A stretch of 64,000 bases of DNA, from assembly GCF_033100095.1 (NCBI RefSeq), contig NZ_CP136921.1:1830501-1894500 (forward strand), in the 5' to 3' direction. Positions 26,730 through 35,500 of the stretch are shown one piece after another. Position numbers and translations under genes: made by a program. Each line of letters opens with the position of its first letter. Position 1 is the stretch's first letter. The notes below the pieces were generated by a model. The model searched no databases, was not told where the DNA came from, and saw only the letters and a list, made by a program, of their open reading frames with translations. Source of the stretch: Diaphorobacter limosus (lineage in GTDB: Bacteria; Pseudomonadota; Gammaproteobacteria; Burkholderiales; Burkholderiaceae_C).

Positions 26730-27794
26730 ATGTTTCTCGAAGTCTCTCAGCTGGATGTGCGCTATGGCAGCCGCCAGACCCCCGCCGTGCATGGCGTGAC
26801 CCTGGGCCTGGCCGCGGGCGAGATCGGCGTGCTGATCGGCCCCTCGGGCTGCGGCAAGACCACGCTGCTGCGCGCCGTGGCCGGCCTGGAGGCCGTCGCT
26901 GCCGGCAGCATCCGCTTAAGCGGTGAGCTGGTGGGTGCCCCGGGGCGCAGCGTGGCGCCCGAGCAGCGGCGCATCGGCATGGTGTTCCAGGACTATGCCC
27001 TGTTCCCGCACCTTTCCGTAGGGCGCAACGTGGCCTTCGGCATCCACGAGCTGCCGCGCGGCGAGCGGCAGCAGCGCGTGCGCGAATGCCTGGCCCTGGT
27101 GGGCCTGGAAGGCAGCGAGGCGCGCTTTCCGCATGAACTCTCGGGCGGCCAGCAGCAGCGCGTGGCCCTGGCGCGGGCACTGGCGCCGCGCCCACGCCTG
27201 ATGCTGCTGGACGAGCCGTTTTCCAACCTCGACGTCGATCTGCGCGAGCGCCTGGCGCATGAGGTGCGCGGCATTCTGAAAACCGCCAACGCCACGGCCC
27301 TGTTCGTCACGCACGACCAGCTGGAGGCCTTTGCCATCGGCGATCGCATCGGCGTGATGGACGGCGGTCACCTGCACCAGTGGGACGATGCCTATGCGCT
27401 CTACCACCGCCCGGCCACGCGCTTCGTAGCCGACTTCATTGGCCATGGCGTGTTCGCCCCCGCCACCCTGGTGCGGCACGGCGGCCAGGTGGTGGCGCGC
27501 ACCGCGCTGGGCGACCTGACGGACATCGACGGCTGCCTGCTGCCGTCGAGCTACCCGCACGGCGAATGCGACGTGCTGCTGCGCGCCGACGACGTGGTGC
27601 ACGACGACGCCGCCCCGGTGCGCGCGCGCATCGTGCGCAAGGCGTTTCGCGGCTCGGAGTTTCTCTACACACTGGAGCTGGAGGGCGGCCTCACCGTGGT
27701 GGCCCATGTGCCCAGCCACCATGACCATGCCATGGGCGAATGGATTGGCATACGTGCCCAGGTCGATCATGTGGTGACCTTCGCCCGCGCCTGA
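26730..27794 (+). CDS. Ferric-iron-type ABC transporter ATP-binding protein (FbpC-like)
   Basis: A 354-residue ATPase. Walker A is GPSGCGKTT (about residues 36-44), then the Q-loop VFQDYALFPHLSVGRNVAFG, the signature LSGGQQQRVALARAL, Walker B LMLLDEPFSNLD and the switch His in LFVTHDQLEAF. A C-terminal regulatory domain (about residues 240-354) is of the FbpC/PotA TOBE type. It energises the permease encoded divergently 83 bases away. The spacer lacks a ribosome site in front of the ATG. Confidence 0.9.
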   Translation: MFLEVSQLDVRYGSRQTPAVHGVTLGLAAGEIGVLIGPSGCGKTTLLRAVAGLEAVAAGSIRLSGELVGAPGRSVAPEQRRIGMVFQDYALFPHLSVGRNVAFGIHELPRGERQQRVRECLALVGLEGSEARFPHELSGGQQQRVALARALAPRPRLMLLDEPFSNLDVDLRERLAHEVRGILKTANATALFVTHDQLEAFAIGDRIGVMDGGHLHQWDDAYALYHRPATRFVADFIGHGVFAPATLVRHGGQVVARTALGDLTDIDGCLLPSSYPHGECDVLLRADDVVHDDAAPVRARIVRKAFRGSEFLYTLELEGGLTVVAHVPSHHDHAMGEWIGIRAQVDHVVTFARA

Positions 27795-27810
27795 ACGCGA
27801 TGACATGCCG

Positions 27811-27829
27811 GTAGGAGCGGCTTCAGCCG
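27811..27829. repeat. Single arm of a REP-like repeat
   Basis: GTAGGAGCGGCTTCAGCCG is identical to the arm of the large hairpin at 63394-63449. Here only one arm is present, in the convergent gap after the ATPase gene, and it supplies the stop codon of plsC (27823-27825). Confidence 0.75.
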
Positions 27830-28563
27830 TGCCGCAGCGCATCGACCGCTGCATGCAGCGCCTGGCTCCAGGCACGCCGATCGCGCCCCAGGGCCCGCTC
27901 GGGCGCACCAAAGTGCACCACGGCGGTGATACCCGGCGCCTTCAAGGTGCGCCAGACCGAGCCCAGAAAGCTCTCGTCGCCGACAAAGCTGGGCGCATCG
28001 CTGGTGGCGCCGCCAATGCCATCGAGAAAACGCAGGCCCACGGGCTGCACCGGGGCGCCCGCGTCCAGCGCGGCCTGCAGCAGATTGGCGTGAAAGGGCA
28101 GCAACGCGCGCCCGTCGCCGGTCTGGCCCTCGGGGAACACCGCCAGCACCTCGCCTGCGAGCAGCGCGTCGCGCATGCTGGTCACCATGCGCAGCGCGTC
28201 ACGGCGGGACTCGCGCCGGATGTAGAGCGTGCCCGCGGCCGTGGCCAGGGTGCCGACGATGGGCCAGTCCTGCAGGTCGGACTTGGAGATGAAGCGGCAG
28301 TAGCGCGCCGCATGTAGTACGGGAATGTCCAGCCAGGAATGGTGGTTGGCCACCAGCAGCACCGGCCCCGCGCGCTGCGGCCGGCCGCGCAGCTGCAGCG
28401 TGATGCCGGCGCAGGTCAGCAGGCCCAGCGACCAGGCCTGCACGCGCGCCTGCTGCTGGTCGGACGACAGGCGTGGAAAGCGCCAGGCCACCAGCCACAG
28501 CCCCCACAGCGCATGCACCAGCAGGCGCAGCAGGCGCCAGCCGGCGCGCAGGTGACGCGGCAC
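27823..28563 (-). CDS. plsC: 1-acyl-sn-glycerol-3-phosphate acyltransferase
   Basis: A 246-residue membrane-associated acyltransferase that converts lysophosphatidic acid to phosphatidic acid. The catalytic HX4D box is NHHSWLD (His-Ser-Trp-Leu-Asp), and the substrate motif is FPEGQTGDG. A hydrophobic N-terminal helix (LLVHALWGLWLVAW) anchors it. It begins 8 bases after pyrC', so it is probably the last gene of the pyr series. The stop lies inside a REP-like repeat arm, so the C-terminus may have been set by the repeat insertion. Confidence 0.88.
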   Translation of the reverse strand: MPRHLRAGWRLLRLLVHALWGLWLVAWRFPRLSSDQQQARVQAWSLGLLTCAGITLQLRGRPQRAGPVLLVANHHSWLDIPVLHAARYCRFISKSDLQDWPIVGTLATAAGTLYIRRESRRDALRMVTSMRDALLAGEVLAVFPEGQTGDGRALLPFHANLLQAALDAGAPVQPVGLRFLDGIGGATSDAPSFVGDESFLGSVWRTLKAPGITAVVHFGAPERALGRDRRAWSQALHAAVDALRHG

Positions 28564-28571
28564 GCCGTGGT

Positions 28572-29867
28572 TCAGCCGCGGTCGAAGGCGACCTGGCCCC
28601 CGACCAGCGTCCAGCGCACGCGGCCCGGCAGCTCGTAGGACGAAAACGGCGTGTGCTTGCCCTGGCTGACCAGGGCCTTGGGCTGCACCGTCCAGTCAGC
28701 GCTCGGATCGAGCACGCACAGATCAGCCACGCCGCCCTCCACGATGCGGCCGACGCTGGCCTGCAGCGTGCCCAGGGCGCTGCCCAGCACGCGCGCGGGC
28801 TCGCTGGTGACCACGGCCACGGCGCGCGCCAGGGGCACGCCGGCGTCACGCGACCATTTCAGGGCCACGGACAGCAGCAGCTCCAGGCCCGTGGCGCCGG
28901 GCTCGGCCTCGGCAAAGGGCACGGCCTTGGCGTCCTCGTCCACCGGGGTGTGGTCGGAGACCAGGGCGTCCACGGTGCCGTCGGCCAGGGCCGCGGCCAG
29001 CGCGTCGCGATCGCGTTGCTGGCGCAGCGGCGGCGTGAGGCGCGCGCGGCTGTCGAAGTAGCCTATGTCCATGTCGGTCAGCATGAGGGAGTTGATGCTC
29101 ACGTCGCAGGTCACGGGCAGGCCGGCGGCCTTGGCTTGGCGCACCAGCTCCACCCCGGCGCTACTCGACAGGCGGCACAGGTGTACGCGCGCGCCGGTGG
29201 TCTTTTGCAGCTCGAAGATGGTGTGCAGCGCAATCGTCTCGGCCGCCACCGGCACGCCCGACAGGCCCATGCGCGTGGCCAGCGCCCCGCTGGCGGCCAC
29301 GCCCTTGCCCAGATACAGCTCCTGCGGGCGCAGCCAGACGGTGTAGCCGTAGGTGGCGGCGTACTGCAGCGCGCGCTGCAGCACCTGGGTGCTGGTCAGG
29401 GCCACATCGGCCTGGCTGAAGCCCACGCAGCCCGATTCGGTGAGCTCGGCCATCTCGGTCAGCACCTCGCCGGCCAGGCCGCGCGTGAGCGCGCCCAGCG
29501 GGAACAATCGCGCCTGGTGCAGCTTCTCGGCGCGGAACTTGAGCATCTCCACCAGGCCAGGCTCGTCGAGCACCGGGTCGGTGTCGGGCGGGCAGACCAG
29601 GCTGGTCACGCCGCCGGCCACGGCCGCGGCCATTTCGGATTCGAGCATGCCCTCGTGCTCGTGGCCCGGCTCGCGCAGGCGCGCCGCCAGATCCACCAGG
29701 CCGGGCAGCACCAGGCAGCCGCTGGCGTCGATGACGCGGTTGGGCGTGAAGTCCGCCGGCTGGCGATCCACGCCCACGATGCGGCCCGCGGCCAGCGCCA
29801 GGTGGCAGACCTTGTCCAACCCGCTGGCGGGGTCGAGCACACGGCCGTTCTGTAGGAGTATTTTCAT
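28572..29867 (-). CDS. pyrX: Inactive dihydroorotase-like subunit (pyrC')
   Basis: A 431-residue amidohydrolase-fold protein related to class I dihydroorotase. The metal-binding HxH that follows the first strand is lost: VDLAARLREPG (residues 58-68) has Ala61 and Arg63 where both His are expected. The later VHLCRLSS has Arg where the family has His. The C-terminal Asp in VSDHTP is kept. In Pseudomonas, pyrC' beside pyrB encodes an inactive homologue needed for the aspartate transcarbamoylase holoenzyme; gene order here matches. A true PyrC should be elsewhere in the genome. Confidence 0.88.
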   Translation of the reverse strand: MKILLQNGRVLDPASGLDKVCHLALAAGRIVGVDRQPADFTPNRVIDASGCLVLPGLVDLAARLREPGHEHEGMLESEMAAAVAGGVTSLVCPPDTDPVLDEPGLVEMLKFRAEKLHQARLFPLGALTRGLAGEVLTEMAELTESGCVGFSQADVALTSTQVLQRALQYAATYGYTVWLRPQELYLGKGVAASGALATRMGLSGVPVAAETIALHTIFELQKTTGARVHLCRLSSSAGVELVRQAKAAGLPVTCDVSINSLMLTDMDIGYFDSRARLTPPLRQQRDRDALAAALADGTVDALVSDHTPVDEDAKAVPFAEAEPGATGLELLLSVALKWSRDAGVPLARAVAVVTSEPARVLGSALGTLQASVGRIVEGGVADLCVLDPSADWTVQPKALVSQGKHTPFSSYELPGRVRWTLVGGQVAFDRG

Positions 29868-29884
29868 GGTTTCAAGCCAAAAAA

Positions 29885-29920
29885 GGCTCTAGCGCCCATC
29901 CATCAAGCGCTAACAGCTAT
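29885..29920. repeat. Copy of the dispersed intergenic hairpin repeat (copy 4)
   Basis: Between pyrB and pyrC'. TAGCGC (29890-29895) pairs with GCGCTA (29907-29912), flanked by GGCTC and AGCTAT and by A/T runs. It is inside a presumed operon. Confidence 0.65.
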
Positions 29921-29934
29921 TAATATGATAGTGA

Positions 29935-30897
29935 TCAAGCGTCGTTTCCAGCGACGATGGACATCACCGCCATGCGCACCGCGATGCCGAAGGTGACCTG
30001 CGGCAGGATCACCGCCTGCGGCCCATCGACCACGGCGGACGCTATCTCCACCCCGCGGTTGATGGGGCCAGGGTGCATGACGATGGCGTCGGGCTTGGCC
30101 AGCCGCAGCTTTTCGGGCGTGAGGCCGAAGCTCTTGAAATACTCCTGACTGGAGGGCAGCAACGCACCGCTCATGCGCTCGTTCTGCAGGCGCAGCGTGA
30201 TCACCACGTCGCAGCCCTTGATGCCCTCCTCCAGGCTGTGGAACACGCGCACGCCCATGTGTGACAGGTCCGACGGAACCAGGGTGCGCGGGCCGACCAC
30301 GCGCACCTCGGCCGCACCCAGCGTGGTCAGGGCGTGGATGTCCGAGCGCGCCACGCGCGAATGCAGCACATCGCCCACGATGGCCACCGTCAGGTTGGAA
30401 AAATCCTTCTTGTAGTGGCGTATGGTGTACATGTCCAGCAGGCCCTGCGTAGGGTGCGAATGGCGGCCGTCGCCGGCGTTCACCACATGCACATGCGGGC
30501 CCACATGCTGGGCGATCAGGTAGGGCGCGCCCGACTCGCTGTGGCGCACGACGAAGATGTCGGCGGCCATGGCCGTCAGGTTGTCTATGGTGTCCAGCAG
30601 GGTCTCGCCCTTGGCGGTGGAGCTGCGCGCGATGTCCAGGTTGAACACGTCGGCCGACAGGCGCTTGGCGGCGATGTCGAAGGTGGTGCGCGTGCGCGTG
30701 CTGTTCTCGAAGAACAGGTTGAACACGCTCTTGCCGCGCAGGAGCGGCACCTTCTTCACCTCGCGGTCGTTGACGCTGGTGAAGTTGGCGGCCGTGTCCA
30801 GGATATGCGTGACGATGTCCCTGGGCAGGCCCTCGATGGACAGCAGATGGATCAGCTCGCCATTCTTGTTGAGTTGGGGGTTGCGCTTGTACAGCAC
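29935..30897 (-). CDS. pyrB: Aspartate carbamoyltransferase catalytic subunit
   Basis: A 320-residue enzyme of pyrimidine synthesis that joins carbamoyl phosphate and aspartate. The carbamoyl-phosphate site [11 protein letters not shown] is intact, as are [16 protein letters not shown] and [10 protein letters not shown]. It is cytosolic. It lies 3 bases after pyrR and 67 bases before pyrC', and presumably assembles with the pyrC' product. No pyrI regulatory subunit gene is present, which fits the larger PyrB-PyrC' type of enzyme. Confidence 0.97.
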   Translation of the reverse strand: MLYKRNPQLNKNGELIHLLSIEGLPRDIVTHILDTAANFTSVNDREVKKVPLLRGKSVFNLFFENSTRTRTTFDIAAKRLSADVFNLDIARSSTAKGETLLDTIDNLTAMAADIFVVRHSESGAPYLIAQHVGPHVHVVNAGDGRHSHPTQGLLDMYTIRHYKKDFSNLTVAIVGDVLHSRVARSDIHALTTLGAAEVRVVGPRTLVPSDLSHMGVRVFHSLEEGIKGCDVVITLRLQNERMSGALLPSSQEYFKSFGLTPEKLRLAKPDAIVMHPGPINRGVEIASAVVDGPQAVILPQVTFGIAVRMAVMSIVAGNDA

Positions 30898-30900
30898 GGT

Positions 30901-31413
30901 TCAGGCCTCTTTGACTGCGAATTGGAAACTGCCGTCCGCGCCGCGCGCCAGCGCCAGGATCTGGCTGGCGGGCAGGGCCACGCGGGCGGCGGCAAAATCG
31001 GCGGCGATCGGCAGCTGGCGCCCGCCGCGATCGACCAGCACGGCCAGGCGCACGCGCGCCGGGCGGCCATAGTCGAACAGCTCGTTGAGCACGGCGCGCA
31101 CGGTGCGCCCGGTGTAGAGCACGTCGTCAAGCACCAGGATGTCGGCGCCGTTGACATCGAAATCAAGCTGCGTCTGCGCACTGGCGGCCATGCCGCGCTG
31201 GGCGAAGTCGTCGCGGTGCAGGGCAGAGGACAGCACGCCGGGCTTGCCCGCCAGGCCCAGGTCGCGCTGCAGGCGCTCGACCAGCCAGGCGCCGCCCGAA
31301 GTGATGCCCGCCAGGCGCGTGTCCGGCTGCAGCAGGGCGCGCACGCCGCGCAGCAGCTCGCCATACAAGGCCTCGGCGTCCAACAGCAGCGCACTGCCTG
31401 TGGTGGTGTTCAT
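30901..31413 (-). CDS. pyrR: PyrR: pyrimidine regulatory protein / uracil phosphoribosyltransferase
   Basis: A 170-residue phosphoribosyltransferase-fold protein. The PRPP loop is ILVLDDVLYTGRTVRAVLNE; LAGITSGGAWLVERL and the RDDF segment also match PyrR. In Gram-positives PyrR binds pyr mRNA to attenuate transcription; in proteobacteria the regulatory role is less clear and it may act as a uracil salvage enzyme. The gene overlaps the ruvX stop by 4 bases and precedes pyrB by 3. I see no anti-antiterminator-like leader before it. Confidence 0.92.
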   Translation of the reverse strand: MNTTTGSALLLDAEALYGELLRGVRALLQPDTRLAGITSGGAWLVERLQRDLGLAGKPGVLSSALHRDDFAQRGMAASAQTQLDFDVNGADILVLDDVLYTGRTVRAVLNELFDYGRPARVRLAVLVDRGGRQLPIAADFAAARVALPASQILALARGADGSFQFAVKEA

Positions 31414-31829
31414 GCAAGACTCCTCAAGAATTGTTCCAGGATGATGCAGGCCGAGGCCGCGTCCGCGTCAAGCGCGCCGGCGGCCTGCGCCTCGGTGGTG
31501 CTGTAGCGCTCGTCCACCTCAAACACCTGCAGGCCAAAGCGCCCGCGCAGCTGGCGTGCAAACTTCTGCGCGCGCGCCGTGTTCTCGTGCGGCGCGCCGT
31601 CCGGATGAAACGGCACGCCCACCACCAGCGCGTCGGGCTGCCATTCGGCGATGCGCTGCGCTATGGGTGCAAAGCGGGCATCGCCCTCGGCGCGAATCGT
31701 GCCCTGCGGCGTCGCCGTGCGCAGCATGCGCGTGCCCACCGCCACTCCGGTGCGCTTGAGTCCGAAATCAAAGGCCAGAAAGGATTGGAAATGCGCGGGA
31801 ACGGCGGCCGGGGCAGGCGCGCCGCTCAT
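31410..31829 (-). CDS. ruvX: Putative pre-16S rRNA nuclease / Holliday-junction resolvase (YqgF)
   Basis: A 139-residue RNase H-fold protein. FLAFDFGLKRTGVAVG holds the first catalytic Asp; DALVVGVPFHPDG, the second acidic motif VDERYSTTEA and the C-terminal DADAASACIILEQFL fit YqgF. It is essential for 16S rRNA 5' maturation in E. coli. The start at 31829 overlaps the algH stop, and its end overlaps pyrR, so the three are translationally linked. Confidence 0.93.
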   Translation of the reverse strand: MSGAPAPAAVPAHFQSFLAFDFGLKRTGVAVGTRMLRTATPQGTIRAEGDARFAPIAQRIAEWQPDALVVGVPFHPDGAPHENTARAQKFARQLRGRFGLQVFEVDERYSTTEAQAAGALDADAASACIILEQFLRSLA

Positions 31830-32446
31830 GCGTGCCCCGCGTCGCGCGACAGCATCCAGGACTGCAGGCCCAGCAGGCCCAGGGCGCGCTCGTAGCGCTC
31901 GCCCACGGGGGTGTCGAAGATGATGGCAGCGTCGGCATCCACGGTGAGCCAGCTGTTCTCGGCCAGCTCGGATTCCAGCTGCCCCTCGCCCCAGGCCGAG
32001 TAGCCCAGCGTGACCAGCACGCGCCGCGGGCCGGCACCGTGCGACAGCGCCTCCAGCACATCCTTGGAGGTGGTCATCTCCAGGCCACCGGGAATGCTCA
32101 TGGTGGAGGCATAGGGCGAATCGTCTTCGTCCGCGTCTGGTGTCGATGCTCCCTGGGGCGTGCCGCGCATCGGGTCGTGCAGCACGAAACCGCGCTCGGT
32201 CTGCACCGGGCCGCCCAGGAACACCGGCTGGTGCGTGAGGTCTGCGCGCCCCAGCGTCAGATCCACCTTCTCGAACAGGCCCTCCAGGCTGATGTCGGTC
32301 GGCTTGTTGATGATCAGGCCGAGGGCGCCGCGCTCGCTGTGCTCGCACAGATAGACCACGCTGCGCGCAAAGGACGCATCCTCCATGCCCGGCATGGCAA
32401 TCAGGAAATGGTGCGTCAGGTTCATGGGCGCGGAAGTGGCAGACAT
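31826..32446 (-). CDS. algH: UPF0301 (YqgE/AlgH) family protein
   Basis: A 206-residue cytosolic protein of the AlgH/YqgE family. The motifs LTHHFLIAMPGMEDASFARS, GALGLIINKP, VFLGGPVQ and VTLGYSAWGEGQLE are all present. An acidic insert of about 15 residues (ASTPDADEDDSPYAS) interrupts the region after GFVLHDP. Its molecular function is unclear; it neighbours ruvX in most proteobacteria. It follows pilL by about 76 bases, which hold a GC-rich hairpin. Confidence 0.92.
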   Translation of the reverse strand: MSATSAPMNLTHHFLIAMPGMEDASFARSVVYLCEHSERGALGLIINKPTDISLEGLFEKVDLTLGRADLTHQPVFLGGPVQTERGFVLHDPMRGTPQGASTPDADEDDSPYASTMSIPGGLEMTTSKDVLEALSHGAGPRRVLVTLGYSAWGEGQLESELAENSWLTVDADAAIIFDTPVGERYERALGLLGLQSWMLSRDAGHA

Positions 32447-32502
32447 GGGCCAATTTTAGGCCAGAGCCAGGGCCAGGCCGGCGCAAAGCCGGGCCGGACC
32501 CT

Positions 32503-32517
32503 GGGGGCACCGCCCCC
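32503..32517 (-). terminator. GC-rich hairpin after pilL
   Basis: GGGGGC (32503-32508) and GCCCCC (32512-32517) form a 6-bp stem with a 3-base loop, 6 bases past the pilL stop. There is no clear T run, so it is a weak or Rho-assisted terminator at best. Confidence 0.4.
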
Positions 32518-32522
32518 TCCGG

Positions 32523-35500
32523 TCAACCGCCTTGCGCGACCGTCAGCTGGGCATAGTGGCCCACGAGGCTCAGCAGTTCCTCGTCGGAATAGGGTTTGCC
32601 CAGGTAATGGTTGACGCCCAGCTGCGCGGCATGGTCGCGGTGCTTTTGCGCGATGCGCGAGGTGATCATGATGATGGGCAGATCGGCCAGCGCCGCGTCC
32701 GCGCGGATGTTGCGCGCCAGGTCGAAGCCGTCCATGCGCGGCATTTCGATGTCCGACAGCACCACCGCCGGGCGCTCCTGCTGCAGCCGCGCCAGCGCCT
32801 GCAGGCCGTCGGTCGCCAGCGCCACGCGGTAACCCTCGCGCTGCAGCAGGCGCTGCGTGACGCGGCGCACGGTGATGGAATCGTCCACCACCAGCACCAG
32901 CGGCACCTGATCGAGCTGCGCCACGGACGCTGGCGCCGACATGCCGGCACGCGTGATGTCCGCCACCATGCCCGCATCCTGCGCCGCGGGCGCCAGCATG
33001 GCCGCGCGCGCCTGCTCGCCATACACCGTGGCCAGGGCCACGGGGTTGTAGATCAGCACCACCGCCCCCGAGGCCAGCACCGACATGCCCGCCACCCCCG
33101 GCAGGCGCGACAGCTGCGGCCCCAGGTTCTTCACCACCACTTCCTGATTGCCCAGCACCTCGTCCACATGCAGGGCCAGGCGCTGCGAGGCGCTGCGCAG
33201 AATGATCACCGGCCGGGTCTTGCCCGCCACTTCGGTGCTGCGCGGTGCCGATTGCATCAAGGCGCCGGCCCAGTAGAACGGCAGCGACTCGGATCCTTCG
33301 GCAAACCACTGGCTGGCATAGGCGGCGTCCACCTGGGCCACCGGGCTGCGGCGCACCACCTCCACCAGGTTGGCCGGCACGCCCAGGGTCAGCCCGCCGG
33401 CGCGCAGCATGACCACCTGGGTCACAGCCGTGGTCAACGGCAGCAGCATGCGGAACGACGAACCCTTGCCGGCCTCGGTCTGCGTCTCGATACGCCCGCC
33501 CAGGGCATTGAGCTCGGCGCGCACCACATCCATGCCTATGCCGCGGCCAGACAGGCCGGTGACTTCGCTGGCGGTGGTGAAGCCGGGCCTGAAGATCAGG
33601 TTCGCGGCCTGCGTGGCGGTGATGGGTTCGTCCGGCGCAATCAGCCCCTGGGCCACGGCCCGGGCGCGGATGCGCTCCAGGTCGAGGCCGGCGCCATCGT
33701 CACTGAACTCGACCGAAACGTCGTTGCCCTCGTGGCGCAGGGCGATGGTGATGGTGCCCACGGCCGGCTTGCCCGCGGCCACGCGCGTCTCGGGCGCCTC
33801 TATGCCATGGCCGGCGCAATTGCGCAGCAGGTGCTCGAACGCCGGCGCCATGCGATCGAGCACGCCGCGATCCATCTCGATCGACCCGCCGGAAATGTCC
33901 AGCTTGATCTGCTTGCCGGTTTCCTTGGATGCCTGGCGCACCACGGCGTACAGGCGCTCGGCAATGCTCTCGAACTCCACCATGCGCGTGCGTAGCAGGT
34001 CGCGCTGCAGCTCGCGCGCCTGGCGGCCCTGGGCGATCAGGTCGTCCTCCGCCCCTTCCATGCTGCGCTGCAGGTTGCGCTGCACCGTGGCCACGTCGTT
34101 CACCGACTCGGCCATCATGCGCGTGAGTTCCTGCACGCGGGTAAAGCGGTCGAATTCCAGCGGGTCGAACCCGGCCGCCACATCCTTGGACAGGGCCAGC
34201 CGCGACTGCATCTGCGTCTCGGCCTGCACCTCGATGTCGCGCAGCTGCTGGCGCAGGCGCTCCAGATTGCCCGTCAGGTCGGCGAGCGACGCGCGCATCT
34301 GCCCCAGGCGCGCGTCCAGGCGCGAGCGCGAGATCATCACCTCGCCGGCCTGGTTCACCAGGCGGTCGAGCAGCTGCGCACGCACACGCACCGACTGCGT
34401 GGCGGCGCGCTGTGCCGGCACGGTGGCACTGGCGCTAGCCGGCACGCGCCAGGACAACGGCGAGGCGACGGGGGTGGCGGCCGCCGGCAGCTGCGGCACA
34501 GCCGCAGCAGACGCCGGCGTGGCGGCCTCGGGCGCGGACACCACCATGGGTTCGGACAGCGGTTGCGCGCCAATCGTGCGCAGGACGTCAAGATCCGCCT
34601 GCAGGACATCAAGGCTGGCCAGCAGGGGCTCCACCGCCGCCGTGGTGACGCCGTTGGTGCCGATCTGCTCGACGGCGGTTTCCATGCGGTGCGCCATCTC
34701 GCCCAGGCGCATGGCGCCGGCCAGGCGGGCACTGCCTTTCAAGGTGTGCAACGCGCGCAGCAGCTCGTTGCGGGCACTCAGGTTTTCCGGGCGGGCCGCC
34801 CATTGGCGCAGCGCCGAGCCCAGGGCCGGCAGCAACTCGGCCGCCTCTTCCTCGAAGATGGGGAACAGGTCCGGGTCGATGACGTCGAGTGCGTCGATGT
34901 CATCGTCGATATCGTCAACGGCGGCGACCGCACGCGCAATCGCTTCATCGATGGCGCGGTCATGCTCGAAGCCGGCCTCCAAGTCCTGCCCTGCGGCATC
35001 TGGCTGGTCATCCGCTGGCTCGCTGGTCTGCCCGGACGGTTCGGTCGGCAGGTCGGCCACCTCGTCCTGCATGGCCAGGTCGCCAAACTCCAGCTCCAGC
35101 GTATCGGGACTCTGCGCCATGGCCTCCAGCGGCGCCGCGCCGCTGCTGACCTCGATGCGCAAGACGGCCGCCAGGCGCTCGCGCACCGAAGGATTCGGCT
35201 CCTTGAGAAAACCGGCGGCAAACTGGTGCAGCAGGCGACGAATGTCGTCGGCCGCTGCATTGCAGGCCTGGGCATGCTCGGCCAGGCCATGCGGCAGCAG
35301 CTGCACATGCTGCAGCGCATGCTCCAGCTGGCGCGCCAGATCCGACAGGGCGGCAAAGCCCACGGTGGCCGAGCTGCCGGCCAGCGAATGCGCCAGCGCC
35401 ACGGCCGCCTCCGGCACGGGCCGGTGCAATTCCAGAGACCATTCCTGCAGCTCGGTGGCCAGGCGGCGCGACCATTCGTCGGCCTCGTTCAGATAGACGT

